NCBI GenBank assembly: GCA_017513085.1
Contig: JAFWDK010000018.1
Span: 36,679-100,678 of the forward strand
Direction: 5' to 3'
DNA length: 64,000 bases
Source: Clostridiales bacterium
Lineage (GTDB): Bacteria; Bacillota; Clostridia; Saccharofermentanales; Saccharofermentanaceae
Part shown: piece after piece, positions 1-8,754 of the stretch
Layout: each line of letters starts with the position of its first letter
Position numbering within the stretch: position 1 is the first letter of the stretch
Made by a program: the position numbers and the translations under genes
Notes under the pieces: model-generated
The model's input: only the letters and a program-made list of their open reading frames with translations
The model's database searches: none
What the model was told of the DNA's origin: nothing

Positions 1-498
1 ATACACTCCGTCAACCATAGTCGCCTTGCAGAAGATATCCGCTTCGATCTCGGTTGCACGAAGGGCACCTGCCGTATCCGTAGAGAAAAACGGGTTACCG
101 GTACCGCAAGCAAAGATTACGATTCTCTTCTTCTCCAGATGGCGTACTGCACGCTTACGGATATACGGCTCCGCCATTTGTCTGATTTCCACAGCCGAAA
201 GCACTCGCGTCACCGCGCCTTCCTGTTCAAGGGCATCCGAGATCGCCAATGCGTTCATCATAGTTGCAAGCATTCCCATATGGTCAGCGGTAACACGATC
301 CATATGTTCACTTGTACGCCCACGCCAGAAGTTTCCGCCTCCGACCACTACAGCGACCTCCACTCCGAGATCAGCAACTTTTTTAATTTGAGAGCAGATG
401 CTATGTACTGTAGCATCATCAATTCCGACCTTCTTATCACCCGCCAGCGCTTCTCCGCTGATCTTAAGAAGGATCCTCTTATAGACAGGTTCGCTCAT
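1..498 (-). CDS. pyrH: UMP kinase (uridylate kinase), 3' end cut by the window edge
   Basis: Phosphorylates UMP to UDP in the cytoplasm for pyrimidine nucleotide synthesis. The first 166 codons are present and the C-terminus lies outside the window. The reading starts [18 protein letters not shown] and contains the glycine-rich GGGNFWRGR loop and [11 protein letters not shown], both typical of bacterial PyrH of the amino-acid-kinase fold. The start is preceded by a strong GGAGGATGAGG ribosome site. It lies downstream of rpsB-tsf, its classical neighbours, but is separated from them by a terminator and a phosphatase gene. It also seems to have a promoter of its own (529-557). Confidence 0.96.
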   Translation of the reverse strand, partial: MSEPVYKRILLKISGEALAGDKKVGIDDATVHSICSQIKKVADLGVEVAVVVGGGNFWRGRTSEHMDRVTADHMGMLATMMNALAISDALEQEGAVTRVLSAVEIRQMAEPYIRKRAVRHLEKKRIVIFACGTGNPFFSTDTAGALRATEIEADIFCKATMVDGVY

Positions 499-528
499 AA
501 CCTCATCCTCCAATTCTTTACTTAGATT

Positions 529-557
529 ATTGTATCGTTAATTGCACTTTCTGAAAA
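529..557 (-). promoter_or_regulatory. Probable pyrH promoter
   Basis: Minus-strand hexamers TTTTCA (552-557) and TACAAT (529-534) are separated by 17 bases, about 30 bases upstream of the pyrH start. The -35 is only a partial match. If active, pyrH is transcribed independently of rpsB-tsf. Confidence 0.5.
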
Positions 558-594
558 GACAACACGAGGCATTTTTACATTTTTTTATGTGTGT

Positions 595-1317
595 TCAGTC
601 CTTGCGCTCGTTTTCATTTGTGAAGCACTCCCGGAAACGCCCGGAAAAACCAGGTTCCTGCCCAGCTGCATATAAGTGAGAAGTATCGCCAAAAGAAAGC
701 ATACGGAATTGCGCGATCCCCGCTCTACGTTCCTCTGTCACAACCGTTGTAATTGATGTCGGCGCCGCCATCGTTGCATGCCATAATACAAATGGTGAAA
801 GATTTAAAAGATACGACAAAAGCACGCACTCCAAGCCGAAATGGCAAAAAAACACGATCGTATCATTATTCGGCGCCAATGCCCGGAAAAGCTTTCCTTC
901 CTTCTTGTACCCGTGTTCGGAAAGAAACCGGTCAAATTCAGAATAGATCCAGTCGATTTCTTCTTTTACCTTTGCATCTTGAAAGGCAGGATACTCCGTC
1001 CAACGGTCCGGATCAAATGCATACGGCATATTCATCCAATCAGAGGGTACCCAGTCCCAGGCTACACCGAGCTTTTCAGGCCGTTGCACCTTAGGTGCAA
1101 ACTCACGAAGCCACAGGAGCTCCTCTGCCTCCATATTCATCTTCTTTAGACAAGGCTCTGCCGTCTGCTTTGCACGACCCAGTGGCGAGCAGAAACAAGC
1201 ATCTGCTTTAACATTTTTCATTCTCTCGGAAAGAAGCTCTGCTTCACGCTTGCCGGTCTCTGTCAGACTATCGTTGACATAATCCGGATCGCCATGTCGA
1301 ACGATCAAAAATTTCAT
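595..1317 (-). CDS. Histidine phosphatase family protein (phosphoglycerate mutase-like)
   Basis: A 240-residue cytoplasmic protein of the histidine phosphatase superfamily. The N-terminus MKFLIVRHGDPDY carries the RHG motif whose histidine (residue 8) would form the phosphohistidine. A second histidine lies in FFCHFGLE near residue 157. An arginine pair typical of the family is seen in SPLGRAKQTAE. The substrate cannot be read from sequence: sugar phosphates, nucleotides or alpha-ribazole phosphate are all possible, and no cobamide genes are nearby. The start has a GAGGG ribosome site 8 bases upstream. It sits between tsf and pyrH, behind the tsf terminator, so probably has its own promoter. 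Confidence 0.85.
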   Translation of the reverse strand: MKFLIVRHGDPDYVNDSLTETGKREAELLSERMKNVKADACFCSPLGRAKQTAEPCLKKMNMEAEELLWLREFAPKVQRPEKLGVAWDWVPSDWMNMPYAFDPDRWTEYPAFQDAKVKEEIDWIYSEFDRFLSEHGYKKEGKLFRALAPNNDTIVFFCHFGLECVLLSYLLNLSPFVLWHATMAAPTSITTVVTEERRAGIAQFRMLSFGDTSHLYAAGQEPGFSGRFRECFTNENERKD

Positions 1318-1407
1318 ATATAAACCCTCATTTCGTTTCTTATCTTAACTTATTCTATCAAATAACATCATAAGGAAAAGACTTGACATCAGGCACAGAT
1401 TGGACAA

Positions 1408-1436
1408 CAAAAAAGGACTGTCCGAAGACAGTCCTT
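1408..1436 (-). terminator. Intrinsic terminator after tsf
   Basis: A perfect 10-bp stem (1413-1422 with 1427-1436) closed by a TTCG tetraloop when read on the minus strand, followed by a run of five or more T. It ends the rpsB-tsf transcript and separates it from the phosphatase-pyrH genes. Confidence 0.9.
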
Positions 1437-1458
1437 CTCTCGTTATTGTTTGCTTAGA

Positions 1459-2397
1459 TTACTTGATCTGCTTCATAACTTCTTCAGCAAAGTTCTCTTC
1501 CTTCTTGGCAATACCCTCGCCCATTTCGAAGCGGGTAAAGCGGCGGATGGAAATGTTCTGACCCATAGCAGAAGACTTCTCCTTAGTGTATGTAGCGATA
1601 GACTTGGAATCATCCTTAACGAATTCCTGCTCTACGAGGCAGTTCTCTTTGTAGAACTTCTCGATGTTACCAGGAAGGATTCTCTCTCTGATGATCTTCT
1701 CCGGCTTACCTTCGTTGAGGTTCTTGTTAATGATGATCTCTGTTTCTTTCTCGATTTCCTCAGCCGGAACATCTTCACGTGTGAGCCACTTCGGATTAGC
1801 AGCAGCGATCTGCATAGCGATATCCTTAGCGAAGTCAGCGAACTCAGGCTTTGTGATAACGGAATCGTCATCAGTAGCGAGATCAACGAATACACCGATC
1901 TTACCACCCATATGGATGTAAGAAGCAACAGCGCCGTTGCCTTCTACTTCATATACAACAAATCTTCTGATAGAAGTATTCTCTCCGATATCAGCGATAG
2001 CTTCCTTCTGGAAGAGCTCTACTGTCTTAGACTCATCATTGAAAAGTGTCTGAGCCATAAGATCTTCAACAGAAGCCGGCTTCTTAGCAAGAATGTGATT
2101 CGCAACTGTATCTGCAAAAGCCTTGAACTTATCTGTGTTCGCAGCAAAGTCTGTCTCGATGTTGATCTCAACAAGAACACCGGACTTCTTGTCGTCAGCG
2201 ATCTTAGCGATTACTGCGCCCTCTGCAGCAACTCTAGCGGACTTCTTCTCAGCCTTAGCGATACCCTTTTCACGAAGCCATGCAACTGCCTTCTCAATAT
2301 CTCCATCAGACTCCTGAAGAGCTCTCTTACAATCCATAATACCGGAACCAGTCATATCGCGAAGTTCCTTGACCTGTGCAGCACTAATGTCAGCCAT
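1459..2397 (-). CDS. tsf: Translation elongation factor Ts
   Basis: The guanine-nucleotide exchange factor that recharges EF-Tu with GTP. At 312 residues it is a full-length EF-Ts. The N-terminal UBA-like domain (MADISAAQVKELRDMTGSG, residues 1-50) is followed by the core with the EF-Tu-contacting TDF motif (ETDFAANTDKFKAF) and a second EF-Ts domain. A GGAGG site precedes the ATG by 8 bases. It lies 57 bases downstream of rpsB, the usual order, and a strong terminator follows. Confidence 0.97.
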   Translation of the reverse strand: MADISAAQVKELRDMTGSGIMDCKRALQESDGDIEKAVAWLREKGIAKAEKKSARVAAEGAVIAKIADDKKSGVLVEINIETDFAANTDKFKAFADTVANHILAKKPASVEDLMAQTLFNDESKTVELFQKEAIADIGENTSIRRFVVYEVEGNGAVASYIHMGGKIGVFVDLATDDDSVITKPEFADFAKDIAMQIAAANPKWLTREDVPAEEIEKETEIIINKNLNEGKPEKIIRERILPGNIEKFYKENCLVEQEFVKDDSKSIATYTKEKSSAMGQNISIRRFTRFEMGEGIAKKEENFAEEVMKQIK

Positions 2398-2454
2398 AGT
2401 TATATCCTCCGTATTTTCTATTTATTCTTATCTAGTTTAAATGTTGATCCGGAA

Positions 2455-3216
2455 TTAAGCTTCCTCAGCAGTAGCTTCCTCAGCAGCAGCTTCCTCAGCA
2501 ACCTCTTCCTCAGCAGCAGCCGGAACATCGATCTGCTCGCCCTGACGGCCTTCGAGAACAGCATCAGCAATGTGACCTGCAATCAGCTTTACCGCACGGA
2601 TAGCATCATCGTTACCCGGAATAACATAATCAACTTCTTCCGGATCACAGTTTGTATCAACGATAGCAACTACCGGGATACCAAGACGCTTAGCTTCAGC
2701 AACAGCCAGGTGCTCCTTCTTTGTATCTACAACAAAGAGGCAAGCCGGCAGGTTCTTCATGCCCTGGATACCACCAAGGTTCTTCTCGAGCTTTTCCATC
2801 TCGAGCTTAAGCTTAGCAACTTCCTTCTTTGTACGAAGATCAAAAGATCCGTCCTCGCTCATGATCTTGAGCTCAGCAAGACGTGCAAGACGCTTCTCGA
2901 TTGTCTTAAAGTTTGTGAGTGTACCACCGAGCCAACGGTTGTTGATGAAGTACATGTTGCAACGAACAGCTTCTTCAGAGATAGAATCCTGAGCCTGCTT
3001 CTTAGTACCTACGAAAAGAACATTACCGCCGTCTGCAGCGATGGAACGTACGAAATCGTATGCTTCCTCGATCTTCTTAACTGTCTTCTGCAGGTCGATG
3101 ATGTGAATGTTGTTGCGCTCCGTAAAGATGTACTCAGCCATCTTCGGGTTCCAACGACGGGTCTGGTGGCCGAAATGCACACCTGCTTCAAGAAGCTGCT
3201 TCATAGAAATAGACAT
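2455..3216 (-). CDS. rpsB: 30S ribosomal protein S2
   Basis: Ribosomal protein S2 (253 residues) of the small subunit. [19 protein letters not shown] and the following [12 protein letters not shown] are diagnostic. I place the start at 3216, not at an upstream in-frame codon, because an AGGAGG site lies just before this ATG and the protein then begins as S2 does. The C-terminus carries an Ala/Glu-rich acidic tail (about residues 230-253). Co-transcribed with tsf from the promoter at 3307-3335; the leader can fold and may allow S2 autoregulation. Confidence 0.97.
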   Translation of the reverse strand: MSISMKQLLEAGVHFGHQTRRWNPKMAEYIFTERNNIHIIDLQKTVKKIEEAYDFVRSIAADGGNVLFVGTKKQAQDSISEEAVRCNMYFINNRWLGGTLTNFKTIEKRLARLAELKIMSEDGSFDLRTKKEVAKLKLEMEKLEKNLGGIQGMKNLPACLFVVDTKKEHLAVAEAKRLGIPVVAIVDTNCDPEEVDYVIPGNDDAIRAVKLIAGHIADAVLEGRQGEQIDVPAAAEEEVAEEAAAEEATAEEA

Positions 3217-3244
3217 AATTAAATTCCTCCTGTTTTGTCTCTTC

Positions 3245-3289
3245 CACAGGACTGACTCCTTCATCCGGAGAACAAAAGAAACGCCTGTG
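3245..3289 (-). promoter_or_regulatory. Possible structured rpsB leader
   Basis: In the untranslated leader of rpsB, CACAGG (3284-3289) can pair with CCTGTG (3245-3250), enclosing an inner CTCC/GGAG hairpin (3256-3270). Such an element would suit feedback regulation by S2, known for rpsB leaders in bacteria, but short stems like these can arise by chance. Confidence 0.35.
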
Positions 3290-3306
3290 TGTTTTTTAGC
3301 CTCATA

Positions 3307-3335
3307 ATGTTACAATAAAGAAGCAATGTTGGCAA
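3307..3335 (-). promoter_or_regulatory. rpsB-tsf promoter
   Basis: TTGCCA (3330-3335) and TAACAT (3307-3312) on the minus strand with a 17-base spacer, giving a leader of roughly 85-90 bases before rpsB. Confidence 0.7.
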
Positions 3336-3353
3336 GCGTTTTTCGAGAAAAAT

Positions 3354-3381
3354 TTGCCAAAAATACTGAAATTATTATGTT
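3354..3381 (+). promoter_or_regulatory. Possible promoter of the dipeptidase gene
   Basis: TTGCCA (3354-3359) and TATGTT (3376-3381) with a 16-base spacer. It is very close to the start codon at 3397 (the ribosome site follows at once), so the leader would be very short. The match is moderate. Confidence 0.4.
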
Positions 3382-3396
3382 TTAGGAGGATTTTCC

Positions 3397-4734
3397 ATGA
3401 ACAGACTCACCGATAGCGAGAAAACGCGTTATAACAAGATACTTTCCGAACTTGTATCCATCCGCAGCGAAAAAGGCGAAGAAGCCATCGACGCTCCATA
3501 CGGCATCGCTCCTAAACAGGCTTTATCCTATCTTCTTTCTCTCGCAGAGAAAGATGGCTTCATTACCGAAAACGTCGGAAACAAGGCCGGATATATACAG
3601 TGGGGTTCAAAAGGTCCTCTGGTGGCAGTGCTGGGCCATCTTGACGTCGTCCCGGAAGGATCCGGCTGGAAGACGCCTGCCTTTTCACTCGACAGCAGTT
3701 CCGATTACTTCATCGGACGCGGAGTAGTAGACGATAAAGGTCCTGTCGTAAGTACCTATATGGCGCTTTGCCGCTTAAAAGAAAAGTATCCGGATCCGAA
3801 CTGCCGTTTCCGTCTCATCTTCGGTACTGACGAAGAAAACGGTTCTTCATGCATGGAGCGCTACTGTGAAACGGAAGAGATCCCGGATATCGGCTTCACA
3901 CCGGACGCCGAGTTCCCTTGCATCTATGCAGAAAAAGGCATCTATCAGATGCATTTCGAAGGAACCACGACCGATAAGTTCACGCTTCACGGCGGAAATG
4001 CAGCCAATATGGTACCGGCCTATTGCGAGTGTATCGATTTTGCCGCAGATAAAGGAATCAGCGCAGACGGACTTCAGGCTCACGCCTCCCATCCGGATAT
4101 GGGTATCAACGCAATCGACCTTATGCTTTCGAAAATGCCGGAAGACTATGTCAATTCGACTTCTCTTCTCTCTCTGATGAAGAAGTACTTCAGCAAGTCT
4201 TCTTCAACACCATTTAGTCAGTTCTTCCCGGAAGACGAGTCCGGAAAAATGACTACCAATGTCGGTATGGTATCGATCAACGCCTCAACGGCAAGACTTC
4301 ATGTCGATATCCGTTTCCCGGTCACAGTCCCGACCGAGGCCGTTACAGCCAAGCTTCAGGAAATAGCGGATGAATTCGGATGTAAAGTCGTAGACGATTC
4401 CGTCTTACCGCCGCTTTTTAAAGATAAGAAGTCCGAACAGATCTCCGTTCTTACGAATATCTACGCAGGTTACAGAGAACTCTTTGCTTACGAGGCTGAG
4501 GAAGAAGCACTTCGTGAGAAATACCTATCCGAAGAACCGGAAGCCATCGCGATCGGCGGCGGCACATATGCGCGCACAATGGCAAATATCGTTGCTTTCG
4601 GTCCACAACTTCCCTGGAATAAAGACCAGTGTCACCAGGCCAATGAAAAAATGCTCAAAGAAAACCTGTACCTCCTCGTACCGATGTACGAAGAGGCACT
4701 GGAAAAGCTTTCTTCAGCTGTAATAAAGGATTAA
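3397..4734 (+). CDS. Sapep/PepV-type M20 metallodipeptidase
   Basis: A 445-residue cytoplasmic dipeptidase of peptidase family M20, Sapep/PepV branch, which cleaves dipeptides for amino-acid recycling. The two-metal site looks intact: GHLDVVPEG (His and Asp), GRGVVDDKGP (bridging Asp), FGTDEENGS (catalytic Glu and ligand Glu), FTPDAEFP (Asp) and a C-terminal DQCHQAN histidine. The inserted lid domain gives the family's usual length. AGGAGG precedes the ATG by about 7 bases. It is divergent from rpsB and convergent with the NlpC/P60 gene. Its TAA overlaps that gene's stop codon in a shared TTAA at 4731-4734. Confidence 0.9.
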   Translation: MNRLTDSEKTRYNKILSELVSIRSEKGEEAIDAPYGIAPKQALSYLLSLAEKDGFITENVGNKAGYIQWGSKGPLVAVLGHLDVVPEGSGWKTPAFSLDSSSDYFIGRGVVDDKGPVVSTYMALCRLKEKYPDPNCRFRLIFGTDEENGSSCMERYCETEEIPDIGFTPDAEFPCIYAEKGIYQMHFEGTTTDKFTLHGGNAANMVPAYCECIDFAADKGISADGLQAHASHPDMGINAIDLMLSKMPEDYVNSTSLLSLMKKYFSKSSSTPFSQFFPEDESGKMTTNVGMVSINASTARLHVDIRFPVTVPTEAVTAKLQEIADEFGCKVVDDSVLPPLFKDKKSEQISVLTNIYAGYRELFAYEAEEEALREKYLSEEPEAIAIGGGTYARTMANIVAFGPQLPWNKDQCHQANEKMLKENLYLLVPMYEEALEKLSSAVIKD

Positions 4735-6452
4735 ATATACCTTCTTACGGTTACCACATATCCCATTGGCAAACAATCTTCGACGATGCAGCCGTTTGCG
4801 GAAGATGCATGGACAATAACTCCGCCACCGCAGTAGAGGCTTACATGATCCACCGTGCCGTCACTGTTGTAGTCGTGGCAAAGAACATCTCCGGCTTTCA
4901 GACTCTGTCCGGAAACATCAGTGCCCATCTCGGCCATGGCAGCTGACTGATGCGGAAGTGATATTCCGTAATAATGTGCATAAACATACATCACGAATCC
5001 GGAACAATCCAGGCCTTCTTCCGGCGAGGAACCGGTATAGTTATACGGGATACCGATAAATGCTCGGGCATATTCAACCAGGCTGCATGTAGAAGGATCC
5101 GGAATCTTGATCGGCTTAGGAGTCGGCTTCGGCGCAGGAGTCGGTGTAGGCTCTGCCGGTGGTTCCGGAGTAGGCGTCGGATCCTGGTTCCCGGTCTCAG
5201 GAGTCGGTGTCGGATCCTTCTTGGACGGCACAGGCGTAGGCGTCGGAGACGGCTTATGCATCGGATCCGGAGAAACCAGTTCCGCGCTGACATATCCACC
5301 TCCATCGAGTCTAAACCAGCCATTGGTCGTCTTAGCCACTACATAGACCTTCTCGTTTTCGACAAGTTTTCTCAATACATCGTAATCTGTACCAGGACCG
5401 GATCTTACGTTGACATCTCCGATCGAGTAGAACGTACCATAGAACTCTTCTTCACCCGGCTTGCTCGGAGCAGGCGTCGGAGTCGGAAGCTCAGGCTCCG
5501 GGGTCGGCGTCGGATCTTCCGGCACAGGTGTTGGAGATGGTGTCGGCGACGGGGTAGGAGTTGCCGTTACCGGTGGCGCAACAGGTTCATCCGTCAGCAT
5601 GCTTCCGCTCACATATCCGCCGGTCGCAAGCTTGAACCAGCCATTGTCCGTCTTTGCAACAACTTCAACTTTCTCGTTTTCCGTCAAACGACCGATCACT
5701 TCATAATTCTTGCCCGGACCACTTCTGACATTTACCTCACCAACCGAATAAAGCGTACCGGTCCATGGTATTTCTTCAGCAGGTGCCGGCGTCGGAGTCG
5801 GTTCAGGAGTCGGCGTCGGAGTAGGCGTTTCAATCTTTATCTTCGGATCAGGAGTCGGAGATGGTAATTCAGTCTCCGGCACTTGAGAAGAAAGATCCGT
5901 AGAGATCACATAACCACGGAATGTCTCATCAGAATCCGGAACCGAATACTGAACATACGACCATACTGTTCCCATGCTTAGACGCTGGACCGAAGCATCC
6001 TTTTCAAGCGAAAGAATGACCTGGCTCTTATTATCAGCCTTAACATGCAGATCAGATGATTCTTTGGCAACATAAAGCTGATCGTCTGTCTCGGTAAAAG
6101 CACTCTCATCGAGCATCTCAAGTACCATACCGTCACGGTCCTTCTGCTCAATGATCATAAAAGTATTCTCTTTAACAACATCAATCGATGCTTCTTCAAT
6201 TTCAGGCTTCAGATCAATAAAATGAACATTGGAATTTTCACCTGTTCCTGAAGAATCCGGGAGTGTGGCTTCCACCGGAACCTGAAGACTGATATCCGAC
6301 GCATGGCCAATAGAAAGCACAGGAGTCGATACGGCAACCATAGACGACACCAAGAACAAAGACAGCATCTTCACCGTTCTGCGCGGATTGCGCGGTGCAG
6401 AATAATGCTTCCTTACTATTTCCAAGTTTTCATCATGTATATGCTTCTTCAA
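4731..6452 (-). CDS. Secreted SH3-domain NlpC/P60 peptidoglycan hydrolase
   Basis: A 573-residue exported cell-wall hydrolase. It has a basic N-terminus and a hydrophobic signal segment (about residues 28-48). One divergent SH3-like region (about 125-190) and two clear bacterial SH3 domains (about 232-288 and 338-394, each with the VNVRSGPG motif) are joined by Pro/Thr-rich linkers. The C-terminal NlpC/P60 domain (about 455-573) has catalytic Cys483 (LDCSGF) and His536 (VDHVSLY). NlpC/P60 enzymes cut D-Glu-diaminopimelate-type peptide bonds. I choose the TTG at 6452 because a GGAGG site lies 5 bases upstream; an ATG at 6479 lacks one. A WalR-like box lies upstream (6534-6550). Confidence 0.92.
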   Translation of the reverse strand: MKKHIHDENLEIVRKHYSAPRNPRRTVKMLSLFLVSSMVAVSTPVLSIGHASDISLQVPVEATLPDSSGTGENSNVHFIDLKPEIEEASIDVVKENTFMIIEQKDRDGMVLEMLDESAFTETDDQLYVAKESSDLHVKADNKSQVILSLEKDASVQRLSMGTVWSYVQYSVPDSDETFRGYVISTDLSSQVPETELPSPTPDPKIKIETPTPTPTPEPTPTPAPAEEIPWTGTLYSVGEVNVRSGPGKNYEVIGRLTENEKVEVVAKTDNGWFKLATGGYVSGSMLTDEPVAPPVTATPTPSPTPSPTPVPEDPTPTPEPELPTPTPAPSKPGEEEFYGTFYSIGDVNVRSGPGTDYDVLRKLVENEKVYVVAKTTNGWFRLDGGGYVSAELVSPDPMHKPSPTPTPVPSKKDPTPTPETGNQDPTPTPEPPAEPTPTPAPKPTPKPIKIPDPSTCSLVEYARAFIGIPYNYTGSSPEEGLDCSGFVMYVYAHYYGISLPHQSAAMAEMGTDVSGQSLKAGDVLCHDYNSDGTVDHVSLYCGGGVIVHASSANGCIVEDCLPMGYVVTVRRYI

Positions 6453-6499
6453 ATGTACCTCCGTTTGTTTCAATCCCATCCCAAACTTATTTCATTTTA

Positions 6500-6550
6500 A
6501 TTATAACCTAATAACCGAGCGTGCGGGGCTTTTGTGACACAACTGTAACA
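6500..6550 (-). promoter_or_regulatory. NlpC/P60 promoter -10 with upstream WalR-like box
   Basis: A consensus TATAAT lies at 6500-6505 (minus strand) with a poor -35. About 30 bases further upstream is TGTTAC-N5-TGTCAC (6534-6550). This differs by one base from the known WalR/YycF consensus TGT(A/T)A(A/T/C)-N5-TGT(A/T)A(A/T/C), which controls wall hydrolases in Firmicutes. A weak core promoter with an upstream activator site is consistent with activation. Confidence 0.5.
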
Positions 6551-6622
6551 TTAGAGGCCTTAAATTCACAAAGTGCACACATTCTGTTCTGATATTTTGA
6601 GTTACAAAATAATGTCAAAGAC

Positions 6623-6652
6623 AAAAAAGAGGTTGCCGTGTGGCAACCTCTT
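6623..6652 (-). terminator. Intrinsic terminator after ispH/rpsA
   Basis: An 11-bp perfect stem (6627-6637 with 6642-6652), a 4-base loop and a T-run on the minus strand. It closes the long ileS-to-ispH/rpsA run. The pairing also works on the plus strand, but without a good T-run. Confidence 0.9.
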
Positions 6653-6678
6653 GAAAAATCATTTGAATCAGAATCAGA

Positions 6679-8754
6679 TCACTCCGCTGCGTTCTCCGAA
6701 GCAGCCTCAGCAACCGGAGCCTCTTCAATTGCAGGAGCAGCTTCCTCAGCAGGAGCAGCCTCCTCAGCTTCCTCACCGGCTACAGGATTGATCGGAGCAA
6801 CGTCCTTGATCGAGATGCTGATACGACGGGAAGCAGCATTGACATCAAGAACCTTTGCTTCAACTTCCATGCCCTCTTTCAAAACATCCTGCGGCTTGTT
6901 CAGGCGGACATCAGAAATCTGGGAAACATGGCACAGAGCATCAAGGTTTGGCTCAAGCTCAACAAATGCGCCGAACTGGAACATGCGGACAACTTTACCG
7001 CGAACGATCGCGCCAACCGGGATACGCTCTTCGATGTTATAGAAAGGATCGTCTTCCGGCTTCTTGTAGCCAAGAGAGATTCTCTTCTTCTCAGGATCAA
7101 ATTCCTTTACATAAACGTGTACCGGATCACCTACAGAAACAACCTCCGAAGGATGACGGATACGGTTCCAGGAAAGCTCGGAAACATGGATGAGTCCATC
7201 CACACCGCCGATGTCTACGAAAGCACCGAAATCTGTAAGGCTTCTTACGACACCGTCATACTCCTTGCCTTCTTCGATGGAATTCCATACTTCTTCTGCC
7301 TTCGCCTTACGCTCATTGTTCAGAAGTGTACGTCTGGAACCGGAAACTCTCAAGCGGCGCTTCTCAGCATCGAACTGTGTGATCAATACTTCGATGGACT
7401 TGCCTTTGTATGCTTCCAGATCATTAACCGTATTCAGTTCCAACTGTGTGCGGTGGATGTAAATATCTACTCCGCCGTAATTACCGATTACGCCATCTTT
7501 AACTACATTGGTGATCTTAACTGTAACCGGTGTCTTATTCTCATAAGCAGCTTCGATCTCAGCCTTATTCTTGCTGAAGTCTACATGAGACTTGGAAAGA
7601 ACGATCTCTTTACCCATGTCCGTATTACGGATGCTGCGAACATATACTTCGATTTCTTGCTTCTCGTTGATTGCTTTGTCAAAGTCAAAATCAGGTTCGA
7701 ACTCGTCTTTTGGAATCCTGCCTTCCGACTTATCATGGACATCTACATATACGAAATCGCCATCATAGGACGTCAATACTCCCTTCACTGTAGCGTTCTT
7801 TCGAAGCTGTGGAATGCTTTCAATGTAATCGCCAAAATTAATGTCATTCGACTCTGGATTCGTGTTTACCCCGTTCTCACTCATGGTTTGGATAACCTCC
7901 CTGATAATACTGACCGGCGTTGATGCTCCTGCTGTCACACCGATCCGCTTGATTTCCTTTTCCCTCCACATAGGAATAAGATCTCGAACATCTTCAGGTG
8001 TCCCGACAAGATATGTCAGCGCACAACGATCTGAACATATGTCAAAAAGTTTCATTGTATTTGAGCTAGTCTTCGATCCTATGACGACCATAACATCGGA
8101 ATTACTTGCCAAATCCGCAGTTTCTCTCTGCCTATTTTCAGTCGTACTACATATTGTACCAAATATTTGCTCTTTTGCAATTTTTTTCTGCACGAATTCA
8201 CAAATTTTTTGGAATTCTTTACTTGAAAATGTGGTTTGCGATACCCAAACAGAGTCATTTTCAATGTTTGAAAGGGCCAGACACTCTTCATAGGAAGAGA
8301 CCACAGTGGCTGAATCTCTGCACTCTCCGCAGATTCCAACCACTTCCGGATGGCCTTTTGTACCCGTTATATAAACCGGATGTCCTTCCTCGTCCGCTTT
8401 ACGTACGATCTTATGTATCTTGTTTACAAAAGGACATGTGCAATCCACGATCCTGCAGTTTTTACGGGCCAGGACCTCTTCCACTCTCGGTGGCACACCA
8501 TGTGCGCGGATCAGCACGATACATCCGTCGTCCACTTCTTCCGGCTCATGGACCAGAAGCATTCCTTTAGACAAAAGATCACCCACCACATTCTCGTTGT
8601 GAGTGATCTCGCCAAGCATATAGATCTTACTGTCTGCGTTTTCTTCGAGGATGGAATAGGCTGTTTTAACGGCATTTTCCACGCCAAAACAGAACCCGGA
8701 TGATTTCGCTGATTGAATCGTCCAACCTTTCACTACTTTCTTTCCGCCTCTCAT
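6679..8754 (-). CDS. ispH/rpsA: Bifunctional IspH (HMBPP reductase) - ribosomal protein S1 fusion
   Basis: One 691-residue polypeptide. Residues 10-290 are IspH, the 4Fe-4S enzyme that makes IPP and DMAPP in the last MEP-pathway step. The three cluster cysteines are Cys22 (GFCFGV), Cys107 (CTCPFV) and Cys202 (ICSTTENRQ), and the GHPE glutamate is present. Residues about 315-650 hold four S1 RNA-binding repeats, two of the clear type (for example YDGVVRSLTDFGAFVDIGG). The C-terminus is Ala/Glu-rich. This fusion is known from Clostridia. The ATG overlaps the cmk stop (ATGA), so translation is probably coupled. It is the last gene of the run. Confidence 0.95.
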   Translation of the reverse strand: MRGGKKVVKGWTIQSAKSSGFCFGVENAVKTAYSILEENADSKIYMLGEITHNENVVGDLLSKGMLLVHEPEEVDDGCIVLIRAHGVPPRVEEVLARKNCRIVDCTCPFVNKIHKIVRKADEEGHPVYITGTKGHPEVVGICGECRDSATVVSSYEECLALSNIENDSVWVSQTTFSSKEFQKICEFVQKKIAKEQIFGTICSTTENRQRETADLASNSDVMVVIGSKTSSNTMKLFDICSDRCALTYLVGTPEDVRDLIPMWREKEIKRIGVTAGASTPVSIIREVIQTMSENGVNTNPESNDINFGDYIESIPQLRKNATVKGVLTSYDGDFVYVDVHDKSEGRIPKDEFEPDFDFDKAINEKQEIEVYVRSIRNTDMGKEIVLSKSHVDFSKNKAEIEAAYENKTPVTVKITNVVKDGVIGNYGGVDIYIHRTQLELNTVNDLEAYKGKSIEVLITQFDAEKRRLRVSGSRRTLLNNERKAKAEEVWNSIEEGKEYDGVVRSLTDFGAFVDIGGVDGLIHVSELSWNRIRHPSEVVSVGDPVHVYVKEFDPEKKRISLGYKKPEDDPFYNIEERIPVGAIVRGKVVRMFQFGAFVELEPNLDALCHVSQISDVRLNKPQDVLKEGMEVEAKVLDVNAASRRISISIKDVAPINPVAGEEAEEAAPAEEAAPAIEEAPVAEAASENAAE

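Noticed and set aside
1383..1389. A plus-strand TTGACA-like -35
   Set aside because: No matching -10 or plus-strand gene follows before the antisense of tsf.
1450..3222. A 590-codon open frame on the plus strand
   Set aside because: It lies antisense to tsf and rpsB, which are certain; it is the product of their codon bias and has no known features.
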